Part shown: positions 20,981 through 39,901 of the stretch, in pieces
How the letters are laid out: every line of letters begins with the position of its first letter
How positions within the stretch are numbered: position 1 is the first letter of the stretch
Source: Ancylostoma caninum
Taxonomy: Eukaryota > Nematoda > Chromadorea > Rhabditida > Ancylostomatidae
Direction: 5' to 3'
Length of the DNA stretch: 64,000 nucleotides
Assembly: GCA_037903475.1 (NCBI GenBank)
Contig: JBAJFG010000319.1
Span: 1 to 64,000 of the forward strand
Position numbers and translations under genes: made by a program
The notes under the pieces: generated by a model
Told to the model about the DNA's origin: nothing
The model's input: only the letters and a program-made list of their open reading frames with translations
Database searches by the model: none

Positions 20981-23281
20981 GGTTATTTAAACTAAAAAGG
21001 ATGAGTCAATATTATGTTTTCTTTATTAAAAAAACGTTAAAATCAAAAATTGCTGAACCAAAAGTTTGGTTGGTTGGTGACCTACATGACCTCTATTTCC
21101 GCCTACTGCACTCCCACTTGTCCTATATAAACTCAGACCCCATTAGAAAATTACTCTCATTCTATTCCTAACTGAAGACCACTCCTCCCCCTACTGACGA
21201 GCCAGGGAGTGGTTCTTTTTCCAAACAGAATGTCTGTCTAGGGGTTAAAAGGCGAAACAGACATTCATAGTAACTTGTTACCCTTTCTAATTAACTTCTT
21301 ATTACAATTGAAACTCCCCATGGTAGTCGTCTTAACCGATGGTGAACGTACCCAAATTTAACCTTCACCTTGACCCACTTACCCATATATGACGTTTGTA
21401 GCCAGTTGCTACCCTTGGGTAATCATACCCATTTGTGTGAGATTACCCATCATTCCAATGATGCATCCGGCCACAAATGGTGGTCCGATAGGGCGAAGTA
21501 TGGAGGGTAAGGTGGATGGGAAACGACTTTCTATCCGGAAGTCTTCAGAAAACCCTATGTGATATTCTCGGCATGCCCTCCTCCATCGCCATATTTGAGG
21601 AGCATTTTGGTCTTGAAGCAGGACGTAAGAACAAGCACAAATCTTGGTCAAGTTTTTCTGCTACTTTAGAGTGACTGGAAGTTAGCATAATTTTGGTCAT
21701 TGCTTTTCCTTTTGGCAACCTCTAGTGCATGATTCCATAAACACGCGCAAGGCACGTGGATGAATTTTCTTCTGATTGTGATCGGATTTTTGAGAAATAG
21801 GGCTGCTGTGCCGGCGCTGACACGATACCGACTACGCTTCGCAGCAGCGTACACTATCTCAGAGTTGTATCCACTACTTAGTTTATTTCAACTTTTCATC
21901 TGAGATTTTTACGAAATTCCGTCAGAATACACTCGGATGCTGTGAGTGCAGCACCTGAAAGTGCACTCCCGCCAAGAGAGTGCATTTCGCTGGAACATCC
22001 CACCTTTGTGTCGCTCAAAACCTCCCCAGGAGAATGGGCTCTAAACGGGTTTTTTTTGGCAGTTTTGGACGGATTTAAGTACATGCACATACTAGCAGCC
22101 TCTGGCGAATCTTTCCATGTAGAAATCTCGCAAACGTTTCTGTGCGGCTAGTGTGCCTTTGAGGATGCGCCACGGGTTCTAATAAGGCTGCTTAGTCCTC
22201 GATTATGACTAGATCATCTTTGCACGTGATTCTTTCTCTTCGTTCCATATATGTACAGTGCACGTCAATGGCGGTGGCCCATCCGCGGCCTCGTGAAGGA
22301 CCGCTGGGATCAATGTCATCTGCGGCGGGATGCTAATTCTAGCCGCTTTTTCTCGCGATTTCGTCGAAAATCCTCAACATGGAGTAGAAAAGCTACTAGA
22401 AACAGCACAACAGCAGCAGAAGACATTGGTTTCGGGGTGCGCGGCGCGGCGTTCTTCTCGAGGTTGTGGAGGGTCCACCGCCATCGACGTCCACTGAATC
22501 TCATCATTCGTGCTATAAGACACATCGGAGTAGAAACTCTGAACTGGTTGTTCCTTTATAACAAATTCATGTGTTTGCAAGTTATGAAACAGTTTTCACG
22601 TATAACGCATTGTTTTCGCTATTAGCTAATGTTGCACCATGAAACATCATCAAATAAGCCAACGATCCTTCCGTTCAACAGCCATAGGGTGATCACAGAA
22701 ATCAGTTCTTTCAGAGCAGCAGCATCAAAATACTCAGAGGCACCAACAAAAACATAGCAAAGGAGTATTTTGGTCCTCGTAAAATCTCAGACCCTTTCAT
22801 TTAATTCAGACTTTCAACCCCAAGCTTCAACACATAGTTCTAACGCTTTTAAATGACCTCTGATAATCCCACGACCGACTCTAACTTAAGCGCCTGAAAT
22901 CTCGATAACAGTAACAGCTGTGGAGAAAAGACCACAAGTCACGTAAGTAAGCCTCGTTTCCCTCTTGCTACTTTACCACAGCAAATAGTATTGATTCCCA
23001 TGGCGACCAAAATTACCCGACATACCAGAAGCGCACTATCAGTGAAGGTAAAAAAGGTGAGAAAGTCACGAAACTTGACGTGTAATCGAAAAATTGTGAT
23101 ATATTCACTTCATTAGTCGAATAACAAAGTGAGGAAAACGCCTATATACACAAAACAATTGAAACAATGAATACTAGACAAAATTAAGGCAAGTGTGAGC
23201 TATACACAGACAAAGAACAATGCACTGATAGAAGAACAAGTTGCAATCAGGTCACGTTCAATACCCTTACATCGGTGATGT
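20981..23281. other. Element 3' region and intergenic DNA
   Basis: The first few hundred bases are probably the 3' UTR of the Naiad-type element. They include a 10-bp stem (21228-21237 with 21257-21266, gaatgtctgt/acagacattc). Beyond about 21,400 there is no recognised gene; a GC-rich patch at 22,250-22,500 gives open frames on both strands without a known domain. Confidence 0.45.
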
Positions 23282-28819
<5,538 letters not shown>

Positions 28820-28855
28820 CGTCACGGGTGGGGTGCAGGTCGTTCCGCGGCCACT

Positions 28856-28861
28856 CTTATA
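28856..28861 (-). promoter_or_regulatory. TATA box of the cathepsin L gene
   Basis: TATAAG on the minus strand, 37 bases upstream of the ATG (28819), implying a very short 5' UTR. Confidence 0.6.
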
Positions 28862-28862
28862 C

Positions 28863-30811
28863 CCGATGGGCGGGGTTTGGCACACATGTGACCCGAGCGA
28901 CCAGGACACGGTCTTCCGATTACAACAGGGTTTCGCCTCCGGAGCACACAAGTGCAAGGACCATACGATCAGAAGATCACTGTGATCTTCTCATTTCTCA
29001 TGGCAGACTGGCGCCGAAGTGGCTTTGGGCCCACTACTTGATGCATAGTCCATTTCAGAAATCATTGTTATTCGACGAACTGGGTGTTTGTGCAGAACCG
29101 GTGGTTTATTTGACGTCTAGGGATGTTTGTATTATGTTGGATGAGAGCCAAGCAGTAGTAGTTACCGCTCGGACCTCTAAGTGTGGACATCGTCAGATAC
29201 GCAAGGCTTTTGGAAGGGACCATATCTCACCCTGTATTCAGAAAAAAAAACAATCGCTCCGACCTACTGATACAACACTCTTGGACTTACTTGACCTGCA
29301 ATATTGAAAATTTCTGAGTTCAACATTGTATATCAGAGTGACGAAGCTGCGCTGCCCTTTAACGATTAACGAGAAATTGTCGTTCCATAAATTTGCAGTC
29401 GTCCTCGAAAAGGTGGACGGATTCCGTGACTGTAGAAGCGCGGTGGGACCTGTACGATGGATGCGGAGGAAGCATGCTCCAAGTGAGAGGGTCGAGTAGG
29501 CGCGCGGTGCAACATAACCGCACGCGCAGTCCATCCATCTTTTTGACAAGGACTGTAACTCCTTCGAATTTCTGTTCAGATTTGAAAGCAGCGTTCAGCT
29601 ATGTTCGTCATTCACGTATTTAAATGGTGTTTGAAAAGTCTACGAAATAAAAATTCTTGCTAGTACAAATTATCCTTCTGCAGATCTAGTTCTCATGAAT
29701 TTTCGCTAAGCATTCGAAGCGATTTGGAGAGATATCTTGCCGATCTACGAATTAAAATGATGTTCAAAAAATCCATGAAATAAAAAATCCTACTTCTGGT
29801 AAATTCACATTTCCGACAAAGCATAGTCCCACGATTCCTTTTCTATTTGATGAAGCGATTCCACGCTACCCTAGCTTATTTTAACTAGGAAAACTACAAT
29901 CAGATGGATCATGAAACAAATTGTCTTGTTATAAACTTGAAGGAGCACTAGCAACAGATCCGTAAATTTTCATTTGATTTATTGCGTGACTTAATTTTCT
30001 TCTGTAGTGCAGTATGCGAACAATGCCTTCTTAGGCGGCTGCTATACTCCTGCGACAGTGATTTCGGTACGTGTCGATTGCACGTGGCGCTACGCTAGGC
30101 GCTGTTGTCAGCCAACAATCAATATGTATCAAAATCACTGTCTTGGCCGGAAGTGCTAGACTCGTCAAGGAGCACAGCTGAAGTCGTTTTCCCCTTGAAA
30201 GCCGTTTTTGGAATGAACAGCAAAGTTTTTGGAATGAACAGCAAAATTCTACAGTTGATTTTAAAAGTGGTTTCATTAACCTACGGATCTTAATTTTTTT
30301 TTGTTTTTCCTCTTTTCAGTTATTCGCGGGATTCGCGATGAATCACCGTTAGCATTTGTTTGTCTATTTCTCCGTCAAATCACCGTTTTTTAATGTATTC
30401 GCTCTTCGTGGCTCTATGCTAACGTATTTATGAATCATACCAACTGTAAATACCTGATTACAAATTCTGAAGCGCAATGACAAGAATTAATACATTGCGA
30501 AACGAGCCCGTTTTCACATGGCGAGCGTGAGTAGCCAAAGGACACTTTTTTTCAATATTGCACCATGTGCACCACATTGTCACAAGAGAACAATTTGTGA
30601 CATGAAGAGTAAATTTCATCTGATGCATCACGCGCATCACATTGCCCGCAATATGTTCACATTTATGGAAGAGAGTGCTTCCACGATTCCTAATAGAAAT
30701 CCAAGCGTTAATACAATATAAATTTACATTTTGATGAGTCATGTGTCATAACTGCTTATTCAGCTATCCTCATGGTCCAGTGGCAAAAAACAAAACTCTT
30801 TTAGTACCTGG
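28863..30811. other. Intergenic, no gene recognised
   Basis: Upstream of the cathepsin L promoter. A plus-strand frame (28828-29307) runs through the promoter region but starts inside it and shows no domain. The remainder is AT-rich without a coding signal I can support. Confidence 0.45.
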
Positions 30812-30900
30812 CGTAATCTTGTTAAGCCGGCACCGAGTTGGTACAGGTCCTTATCTTTTAAGGATCGGCACCAATCTCGTGCCTACTTGACAAGATTACG
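30812..30900. repeat. 89-nt foldback hairpin
   Basis: cgtaatcttgttaagccggc at the left pairs with the right arm ending cttgacaagattacg. The arms are about 40 nt with roughly 80 percent pairing and a small loop around tctttt. Its size and mismatched stem resemble a small-RNA precursor or a tiny foldback transposon. Which of these cannot be told from sequence alone. Confidence 0.6.
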
Positions 30901-32847
30901 CGGAATACTCCACAGTATTTACGGTAGGTTCAGCCCAAGTAAGAGATGGCAGTGGTTTACGTATTCTTTGGTAGCGATAGTGATAAGCTCCGCAGAAGTG
31001 CTTGAGACGTTAGATTTTGATAAGTCCCACTATTTATTTAGTACTATTTACATTTCTATTTACTATCTGTCCGATAAATACGAATAACCAAATGTCAATT
31101 GTCCAATATCTCTTCAAAAAGTTCTGTGTCTTCTCAGGTGCGTGTCTCACCATTTACACTACATACCTCCCACAATTTATCACTGAATTTGAAGAACAGC
31201 TGACCGAGACATTGATCAACAATCCGTCTCAACTGGCCAATTGTCGAGATCGTGTGATTGGTGGCGCCAGACATCTCACTCGATGAAATTCATAGGTCAT
31301 AAGCAGAGGGATCCTGCTGTATCCGAGTGACAGCCGGCCGTGGGGCAGCGGATAAAATCTCCGGAACGTGTTTCCGTCACAAGACCAGCTGTCATGGGCT
31401 TTCGTCACTACTTCTTGGCTTATAATCACTGAGATGCATAGGGGAAACAAAACGTTGGCATTACTCATTTCATAAACGCAATGTAGGTAAATTCTTGGAT
31501 CTCATTCACATATTCCACCTCAACAAAAGCTCTTCATTCCTTAAATTCAGAAAGGTTATCATAGTCCAAATTTTAAATGACCGGTGAGTGCTTATCGTAC
31601 TAACGACCTTATCTGAAGTTCAAAGTGCACTGATTGAGCATCCATTAGAAGCACACCCACTTAGCACGATTTCCTGAACACTTGAAGCGCTCGGCCCCCT
31701 CGTGCACTGGTCCACAGCAACTGTCAAGTACTCCGCAGCGCCTATAAAGATTTGATGGATGCCGGCAAAGGAAAAAAGTGACTTGGCATCTGTCTATAGG
31801 CCAACAACGAAGTGTGTGCTTGTGCTTAAACTTTGTCCACAGATATTCTATGATGCTAGGGTCCGGAAGTCTCATGTGACATTCAAGTGACCAATGAAAA
31901 CAAAATCTGTCCAGAGAAGTAAAAATTGTGTTCAGAATTCGGTGAAACTCTACGTTCAAATCATCTTAGCGCTTGTCCAGCTCTTTGCTCTCCAATCTGT
32001 TCAATCTCGCGCGGCCTGTAGAGCCAGGCTGCACCTTGTTCACTGCCACTTTTCTCCACGTTGTTTTTCAGAGCTTTTTACATGCTAAAATTTAATGTTT
32101 TACTGTTTTAGTGGTTGCATTCGGTAGTGCTATGTGCCGTTGTGCGTCGTCTTAGAATCGCGATTGCGCATAACAATCCATGAATCAGATTAAGCTGTAG
32201 GAAAGTTGGCTGTCAGCACAATTTCTCCAGCAACCTTCGAAGACACTCTCCATTAACTGATACAGAGTTTTCAAGCCGGAGCCTCCACCGGCTTTGGCTA
32301 GAATCGAGGCCAGCAAAGTATTTATCCTCTTTTCCAAAAATTTATGTAAACTTCAAGCAGGATTCAATATTTTTATCTACAAGAATTTGGAAAAAATTGC
32401 ACATTCACGGTATTCGGTCAAAAGCTTGGTATGATTTTCGAACTGGGAGAAGTGGAAACTCTGTCTTGGTCGTCGAATTTTTCAGTGCTTTTCTTCAACT
32501 CTGATTCTTTGATGGGTAAACAATCTGTTTACTCTGATCAAAAGTTCCTCTTTCAAGATGATATTGATCTACCGTGCCTCTGTAAAGCTCTTATAGATTC
32601 CAAGTTATGTGATCTCATGAGTTATTTTTCACTGTTATGCTAAATTTATTTTATTCTGCATATCCATGTGCATGTACAAGGTCAACTTCTGCAAAGAGCT
32701 TCGACGTTCAAAAAAGTTAATGACGTTAAAAAAACAGTATTTTTAAGACTAGAAGAAAGTTTTGCCTCTGAGAAAGTGTTGAGTTCTCCGGATACCTCCA
32801 AAATATACTACGATCTTGATGTCTAAAATTTCCGTGGATGCTGCCTT
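30901..32847. other. Intergenic, no gene recognised
   Basis: Only short open frames. At 32,828-32,850 the sequence tttccgtggatgctgccttcaa resembles the terminal repeat of the MITE family at 44.7 and 55.1 kb, suggesting a decayed end of that family. Confidence 0.4.
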
Positions 32848-33492
32848 CAACCCATTGACGACTGCGCGTATTTCTGCGTGTCTGGCGCGCGGGACCAACG
32901 CCCCTTTCAAGAGTGCGGCACCCGCGGAGTTCCACACTGTTATGATAAGATAATTAGGACCAAAACCGATCTTTTCGCGAAAATAATTTGAAATCTAGTT
33001 TTAGAAGGTTACTGGTATCAGCGGAAAAACGAGAGAACCTAAACGCTTCTGCATTTCATTAAGCCGAAACAACCTTGTAAAGGTGTTCTGAGTGCTACAA
33101 GGAAGTGTTCAGAGAGTATACACGTTTGTATGGCTCGAACCTGACGATAAGGAAGTGCAGGATGTAGCGAACGTGTTTCTATGTAAAAAATGTGGCTTTT
33201 ATCCAGGCTGTTCCCATCCACTACGAGAGAAATGTAAAGCAGTCTCACTTGATTGCAAAATCCCATCCTTTTCATGGTATTTGTAGCAAGAAAGGAGAAC
33301 TCCTTCTTTAACACAGTTTGAGACCTTTTCAGGAAGTGTTGTACCCATTTCATATGTAAATGCTGCAAAAATGTTTCGAAAATAAGGTCCAGTTCTTGAT
33401 TAGAAGAACGCGGCTCACCGGTGAGCCGCGCGGTCCCATGCGACCAAAAAAGCGCGGCTCACCGGTGAGCCACGCGGTCGTCAATGGGTTAA
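32848..33492. mobile_element. Possible MITE with AACCCATTGACGAC termini
   Basis: The left end caacccattgacgactgcg and the right end (minus strand) taacccattgacgaccgcg form inverted terminal repeats of about 18 bp around 640 bp. No transposase is present. The right third contains strong palindromes (33409-33430 and 33451-33476). Confidence 0.5.
33409..33430. repeat. Perfect 22-bp palindrome
   Basis: CGCGGCTCACCGG followed by TGAGCCGCG is fully self-complementary. A second, one-mismatch copy follows at about 33,452-33,475, so two cruciform-prone palindromes lie within 70 bp. Confidence 0.9.
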
Positions 33493-36152
33493 AATCATGA
33501 GTGAGAAACAAGGAGAAATAGGTGTTTAGATAGGTGTTTTTGATGTTTCTAAACGAATGAGATTTCTTTATATTTTGTAAAGAAAGGACCTCTCTTAATA
33601 TGCAGAACCCATGTCCAAAACACGGCAACTAAGGACAAATTGCAACAAAAAACTTTTATGTTCGATCCCAGTATTCATCCATGCTCTTGTTTCTATTTAG
33701 ACCTACCCTCGATGACAATGGTTCATTTTGGATCTTATCAAGGAGTCACCATGAACAGCACAGCGGTAGCTTCCGAAAAGATTGCCCTCCAATAATTTGC
33801 GCATTAATATAATAGGTTCACTGTATCTTAGAGAAATGGGTTGCCCAGTTTCGAAAGGATGGAAAAAAGATGAATGGGCAATTACCCAGAGGAACAATTT
33901 GGGATTACTTCATAATCATGTTCCGAAGGAGAAAAAAAAAAGAAAAAATACTTTCCATCAAGTTGCTCTAGGTTTATTTTTTCTACTTTTTTTTTCTAAA
34001 TCAGTGCGGAAGGAGCTTGGAAGCCGGCATAAGTCGACAAAAGGATTTGTGTCGTCCGTTGCAGCCTTTACCTCGAAATTCTTCTAATTCTTAGCTCATT
34101 TAAACCAAGAGGACGCTTTGTGAGTTGAGATTTGGGGAGTTGTTTCATCTTGGTAGATATTTCAAATTTTCATAGAGCGAAGGGGAGTATTCTTCTTCGG
34201 GATAGTGATTATTATAACATCCGACACTACGATCAGAATATTACTCTTTACTGTTTTGTGAGAATGAATAATAGGAATTATCTGGGACTAATACTCACAG
34301 ATATCTGTATTTTTGTTCTCTCCGAATAGCTGATTCTACTGCAAAAACCACGACACTTTAGAAGTATATTGTTATTGTAGAGAAGAGAAAAAATTTATAC
34401 TAGAAATCGGATAAAAAGGACTATTTATCGTTTGTTTTAGAGTTTAGAGAAGGCTTTCTAGAGAAGCCTGGAAGCAAAACCTCTTCGAATAAGGAATCAT
34501 CGTTTTATTTTCACATTTTTTCTGACTTCGCGCTTGTGTAGCTGGTTCCTGTTTAGTCAATAAATATGTTCATTTCCGGAAATCAGAAAATGCTAGAACC
34601 ATCTTGCAACAATAGAGTTACCCTACTTATCTCCGTCCAAACATGAGCAATGGATACAAAAATGTTCATTTTATGATCACTTTCACCCTTTCTCTTCACT
34701 CGTCATTCTCCAAGTTGGTCTTTGTCTCTATCTAGCTATTTTGGTAGAAGCAGATATTTCGCTGGAATTGTAAAAATGTTCTTCGAAACACTGATGATAT
34801 TCTGTTTGGTTTTCTCCGAGACAACGTTCACGTCTAGACGAGGTATTTTGATTTCTTCGACGAAGGAGAAGGAGCGGCCTGTTTCACCGATTATGCGGTT
34901 TCGGAGGAATCAGAGAACACAAAGGCGTCGTGTTTTGCCTGTCAAAACCGTGAACGTACATGTACTCTGTTCCACCATATTGTCTGCTCATCAACGTCGA
35001 AAGCGATGGGTTCATTTCATGGTGTTAGCTCGACCACGCTACCGAAGAGCCCTTTCTCGATCTCTGTGGCTGTGGAGAAAAAAAAAACACTAGTACGGTT
35101 TTTCACATCGTGCTGAATAATAGAGTGGATAACATAGAATGGTCACTTTATATTTGAATAAGTGCTGATTTTTTTTACTAATGGTAACAAGACTAGTTTA
35201 TTGTATTCGCTCAACCATCTATTATTGCATACAAGATTCATCCACGCCTGTCAATAAATAAACAAATAAATGAGCGAATAAACAAAACTAAAGTGGTCAG
35301 AAAGGATAAAAAAAGGGTAGCGATGGGTTATAGGTTATACGTTGATCCGCACATGCTCCGAAATAATAGCAATATCCGAAATCTAGTTCAGTAGTTCGAT
35401 ACATCATCCCTTCAGAATAGTTGTGAAATATACACTTTCAACTGAAACGGAAAACGGACAAATTGTGCAAGAAACATGCATTGACAGCGGCGAAGAGTAC
35501 ATCGTTGGATTTATTCGTCATTACCTGGTTTCAGAAACCGCTCACCCTGGAACACGCACTGCGAAGACTGCTGTCCAACACGCGTATTCTTGCAGATCCG
35601 TTTCCTTTCTGCTGTCGCCTCTTCCAAATAACTGGGAATCATAAGAAAACGGTTCAAAAGATGAGTGGAGTGTGGTTATACCTTGGGTATATTCGGGTAA
35701 TCTAGTAAACCGGCATTCGTCTGAGGGGACGACTTTCTCTCTGACCATCGGTTCCGGCGCAATAACTGCGGCCCCTGTTAGCTTAGGCAATCGTGGAGGT
35801 TGACTGCAGGTGGAAATGGGTCCACCCTCAGTTGTTCCTCTGTTGGACCCCAAATCGCGGGGCACTTACCCCCCCCCCCCATCGCAGACGTCCCCTCACG
35901 AGCCCTGGCAGACGTTCTCCCATGTGCCCTTGCGGCTATCCCCGATGTCCCAAAGAGATGCTGCCTCTTCATACGTGTTCAGGTGACAAAATTTGAGCAA
36001 ACTACATGTGCTTTAGAGCGGATTTCGCTTATTTTCCGCCAAAATATTCTCTGTTTCACACAAGAAATGCACGCAAATCTCCAGAAAACAAGCGAAATAA
36101 GCTTGATTTTACTGGAATTGCGCCCGAAAATTAAGCGAAATCTACTGGAATG
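33493..36152. other. Intergenic, no gene recognised
   Basis: AT-rich, with homopolymer runs (poly-A near 33,930; a run of 12 C at 35,869-35,880). The open frame at 34,722-35,093 (123 codons) has a hydrophobic patch near its start but no recognised domain, and I saw no splice context for it. Confidence 0.4.
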
Positions 36153-36938
36153 TTAAAGGCAGAGGTCCACCTCGTTCGGCATGTTAGAGATATCGACATA
36201 TCCATGACCTACTCAACCTGCTGATTCCAAAATTGTATACCAGATCTCAAAGAAATGACGAAAACCCCGTTTTCAAAGGGCTCCAAGTGAGGGTAAATTT
36301 GGAGCCCGGAGGTAGATCGCTCCAAGAGGACGAGGCTCAGTGTCGGCCACACCCTTGCTGGGGCAGATGCGGCACGCTTTTACAACGCGTCAAAACGTGA
36401 CCAATCGATCGATCGGCTCCAAAAAATGTGGTGAGGACTTACTCGCGATGATGTATCTCAACTAGAAGCGAGTCTTCCCACAAAATTTACCCACTGCAGG
36501 TATGTCCGGAACAGTGCCATTCGTTGACCAACAGCTGGACAAGACATCAACAGTCACTGCTAATCTGGAGCCTTTTTATGTCTTTTTACATCTGCACAAT
36601 TCTGACTTCCATGTTTGTTGTGCATGAAGGGTTCATCAGAAATCGTGTTTCTTCCTCCTGTCAACAATCCTCGCATTCGAAACAGATTATAAAGCCCACT
36701 CAAGGTGAAATACCATGAAGGCGCTACGATGCACTAGCGCACTATTATCAAAGGCGCGCAAGTGCCGCGCACTTTTCACGCGGAAAACTCGTCCGTGTCA
36801 AAATTGATTTCGCCGTCCAAAAACGGGTTTTTCGACGGTTTTGCGACATTTCATGTGCACCGTTGGAATCAGCGTGTCGAGAAGGTTCAGAATATGCCAT
36901 CACCTCAGATACTAAATGAGGTGGCCCTCTGCCTTTAA
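36153..36938. mobile_element. MITE (TTAAAGGCAGAGG family), longer copy
   Basis: Inverted terminal repeats: left ttaaaggcagaggtccacct, right (minus) ttaaaggcagagggccacct. The internal sequence atttggagcccggaggtaga matches the copy at 43.4 kb. Flanking TTAA suggests a TTAA-targeting (piggyBac-like) or similar family. No transposase is encoded in its 786 bp. Confidence 0.8.
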
Positions 36939-37349
36939 GCGAAGATCGCTGGATGTTTGAAATTCTATTCTCGGAGACAGCCCAGGTGGAGCACCACATC
37001 GGGCCAGCAACAAATATATTGTTCATGGTAGAGCAAGCATTTTGCCCAAGCATGTTACGTTCTGAGTATTTTGCAACCCAAATCCAACTCCAGTCTTTAG
37101 ACTTGCGTCGAAGACCTTCCTCAGCACATCCAGCTGACGTGCGCCGTACATTAAGAGGGAGAATTTTCCTAAATGCAACAAAAAATAATTCAACGGCAGC
37201 ACGTCTGGGGAATCCCGGCGGACCGCAGCACGTCCGGGGCACGACCAACACATCCTGCTCATGCAGAACTTCGATATCCGCTACCCCAACTCAAGCAGTA
37301 GGCGGGGCGATGGGGGTCCTACCTGCTGTTCGACGCGACGACTGTCTGA

Positions 37350-38930
37350 GATTGCAACACTGCGTTGCTGCAGAGTTGGTAAAAGAGGGTGGAGTCTACT
37401 ATCGTAGGAAGATAGAGGGTTTAAGCATAGTCTTGAGAAAGAATCTGGTAGCTACAGATAGATTGTGTACAATTAAGTACACAACAGTGGCTATCAAGAG
37501 CATGGCTGAGCCGAAGATTGTCGGCCAACTTCAAACATTTCTAGGTATGGCAACATATTATACCATTCAGCGTTTATGCCAACCGTAAAAGACCTCCGTG
37601 GATCTCTACATGCGTTGTTGAGGAGAGATGTGAAATGAGGGTGGACAAGCAAACAGCAAGTTCTTTTGAAAACTGGAGAAAGCGTTGTCGAGTGAGCTCA
37701 GTCTCGCTCACTGTGATTCACTACAGAAGATAGTCGTGGCAACTGACGCCTGAGATTACGGGATCAGGTGCATAATTTCGCACCGATACACGAACGGTGC
37801 GATCAATCCTACTGCACATGCTTCCTGTTCTTTCACAGAAGCTGAAAAGAACTATTTGCAATTCGAAAAGAAACACTAGGAATTGTCTTTGCTGGTAGGA
37901 AATTCTACAAGTACGTCTTTGGTAGGAAATTCTTGCTGTTGACGGACCATAAACCACTACTAGCCAAGTTGGGTGACAAAAAAACACACCGCAAACCCGC
38001 TGATGAGATGGACTACAACTCTGCTTGAACATAATTTTGACGTGCGTCATGTGAACATTCCGAAGTGTGGACAAGCAGACGGCTTGTCAAAATTGATGTG
38101 AAGGCATCAACTGGAGAACGAAGATATTGCAGTAGCAGCGGTTGAAAATGACGTATGCAGCTTTCTAAAAGAATGCGTAAGAAGATTGCCAGTGACAGTT
38201 GCAGATGTCGAGTCGTACACAAGAACTGATCTTCTGCTCGAGAAAGTAATTTCCTGCGTGAACAGTGGAAAATGGCCACAGGCAAATCAGAAGCTGGCTC
38301 ATCTCGAAAATCGTAGTGAGACATTGTCGATCGTAAGAGATTGTCTGATGTCTAGAGAAAGAGTTCTTTTAGAGCTTTGATCCGAGGCTCTTAAAGAGCT
38401 GCATTGTGGTCATCCTGGTATTGTGAGGATGAAAAGTTGCATGGAGTTATGTGTACTGGCCGAACATTGGTAGCGACCGTGAAAACTTGATGCGCAGATG
38501 AACGAACTGCAAAAAAGCGGCCAAGAATCTTGCAAAGGTGCCGTTGAAAAGATGGCCAACTCCATCCTATGGTGCAATTTTGGATTTTGCTCTACGTTTG
38601 CAAGGGGTCTACTATTTGGACGTAGTAGATGCGTTCAGTAAGTAGCCCGAAATGATTGCGATTAGTAACATTTCCTCAACCTCGACCGCAAAAGTATTAA
38701 ACAGTCTGTTTGCGAAGTATGGATTGCCGCAACTAATGAGTGATAGCGTCTCACATTTTATTTCCAAACAGATCAAAGCGATGTGTACCGAAGGTGGAAT
38801 TGTCCACATCAAGACCTTCCGTACGATCCTCAATCGAGCGGACAGGCAGAGAGTTTTCTTGATACATTAAAGCGCGTATCAAAAAAGCTACGGGAGGGAG
38901 AGACTCCTTCTTCTTTTTCTTCTTCAGCGT
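37350..38930 (+). pseudogene. Ty3/gypsy LTR retrotransposon pol fragment, decayed
   Basis: Pieces in changing frames run in pol order. The RT thumb is KSMAEPKIVGQLQTFLGM (near 37,500). RNase H is YVFGRKFLLLTDHKPLLAKL (near 37,910-37,970) and NFDVRHVNIPKCGQADGLS (near 38,035-38,090). The integrase zinc-binding region is ELHCGHPGIVRMK (near 38,400) and its core is PYDPQSSGQAESFLDTLK (near 38,820). Stops and indels are frequent. Sequence stops matching at about 38,930, where an opposite-strand LINE begins. What looks like its integrase C-terminus resumes at 40,440. Confidence 0.8.
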
Positions 38931-39889
38931 CTGTCCCATTTGCTAACGGGATCCACTTTACTGGTCCGTTGACGCCTTTTAGCCTTGTCATGCGCTTCGC
39001 CCGGGCGGATTCCAGCTACCTCAAGGTGGGCCTGGAGCGTGTCAAGCCAGCGCTGCTTTGGTCGACCTTGCGGCCGTTTGGCGGAAACATCGAGATCAAG
39101 GCCGACTCTGCAGACTGGGCCGTACCATCGCAATCGAGATTTGCGAAGTTAATCACTTATCACAGTAATGCCAAACCGATTCCTGATGTCCTCGTTGCAG
39201 ATTCGATCGATCCGCGTTACTTCAGCCATCCAGCTCAGCATCTTCCTCTCCACTGCGCTGAAGCGGCGTTCTACTTCGTTGGTTGCAAACCAAAATTCGA
39301 CGCCATAGAGAGCAATGCGACGGGAAACGGTACGATACATCTTCTATTTCAGTCGGTCCGGAGTCTTCTTATCCCTCAGAGCATCAGTCAAGGAACGTCA
39401 CGGCTACCACGCGGAGTGAACTCGGGCTACACTTTTATGACAAAGGCTATCGTCAGATGAGATCCCCGACCCACGCTAGATACCCCATCTTCTTGACGTT
39501 AAGACGTATGCTGAATTGTGCAAGTCGCCAAGCTTGTTTCAGCTGCTCCACTTCGTGCCTGCCTTCGGACGCGAGCATGACGTCGTCTGCTTACAGCAGT
39601 GCCCGAGGCGTGGGTTTTTAAGATCCCGTTTTGCAACATCCATCACCACAACGAGGAGGAGCGGGGACGGAGCAGAGCTTTGGTGCACACCAACAGAAAT
39701 GGAGGAACCCGTAGACGTGCTCGCGGCCGCCTGCACATGACTTTTTGGACTGGAGTATAGGATCCAAACCCATTTGATAAGTTCTTCAGGAACGCCTTGT
39801 TGCCGTAGACCAGATGACTTCATAGGGCACGCCGTCAAATGCCTTTCCCAAATCGAGGAAGGCGAGATGCAGCTGCTTTTGTTTCTCAC
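38924..39889 (-). pseudogene. RTE-type LINE 3' half, decayed
   Basis: On the minus strand: GVPEELIKWVWILYSSPK and ISVGVHQSSAPSPLLLVVVM (RT motif B region, with substitutions), ALYGVEFWFATNEVERRFS, then a C-terminal block RWYGPVCR and SAKRPQGRPKQRWLDTLQAH. Several frames are used, and the catalytic FADD block is degraded. It probably inserted into the gypsy element. Confidence 0.78.
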
Positions 39890-39901
39890 GATGCTTCCCG
39901 A

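Noticed and set aside
21228..21266. SECIS element 3' of the intact Naiad-type ORF
   Set aside because: The 10-bp stem lacks an identifiable SECIS quartet, and the ORF has no in-frame TGA that would need it.
28828..29307. 159-codon plus-strand ORF
   Set aside because: It starts inside the cathepsin L promoter/exon 1 region on the opposite strand, with no domain and no conserved motif.
34722..35093. 123-codon plus-strand ORF as a membrane or secreted protein
   Set aside because: No domain, no clear splice context, weak hydrophobic segment, and length near chance expectation among many frames.
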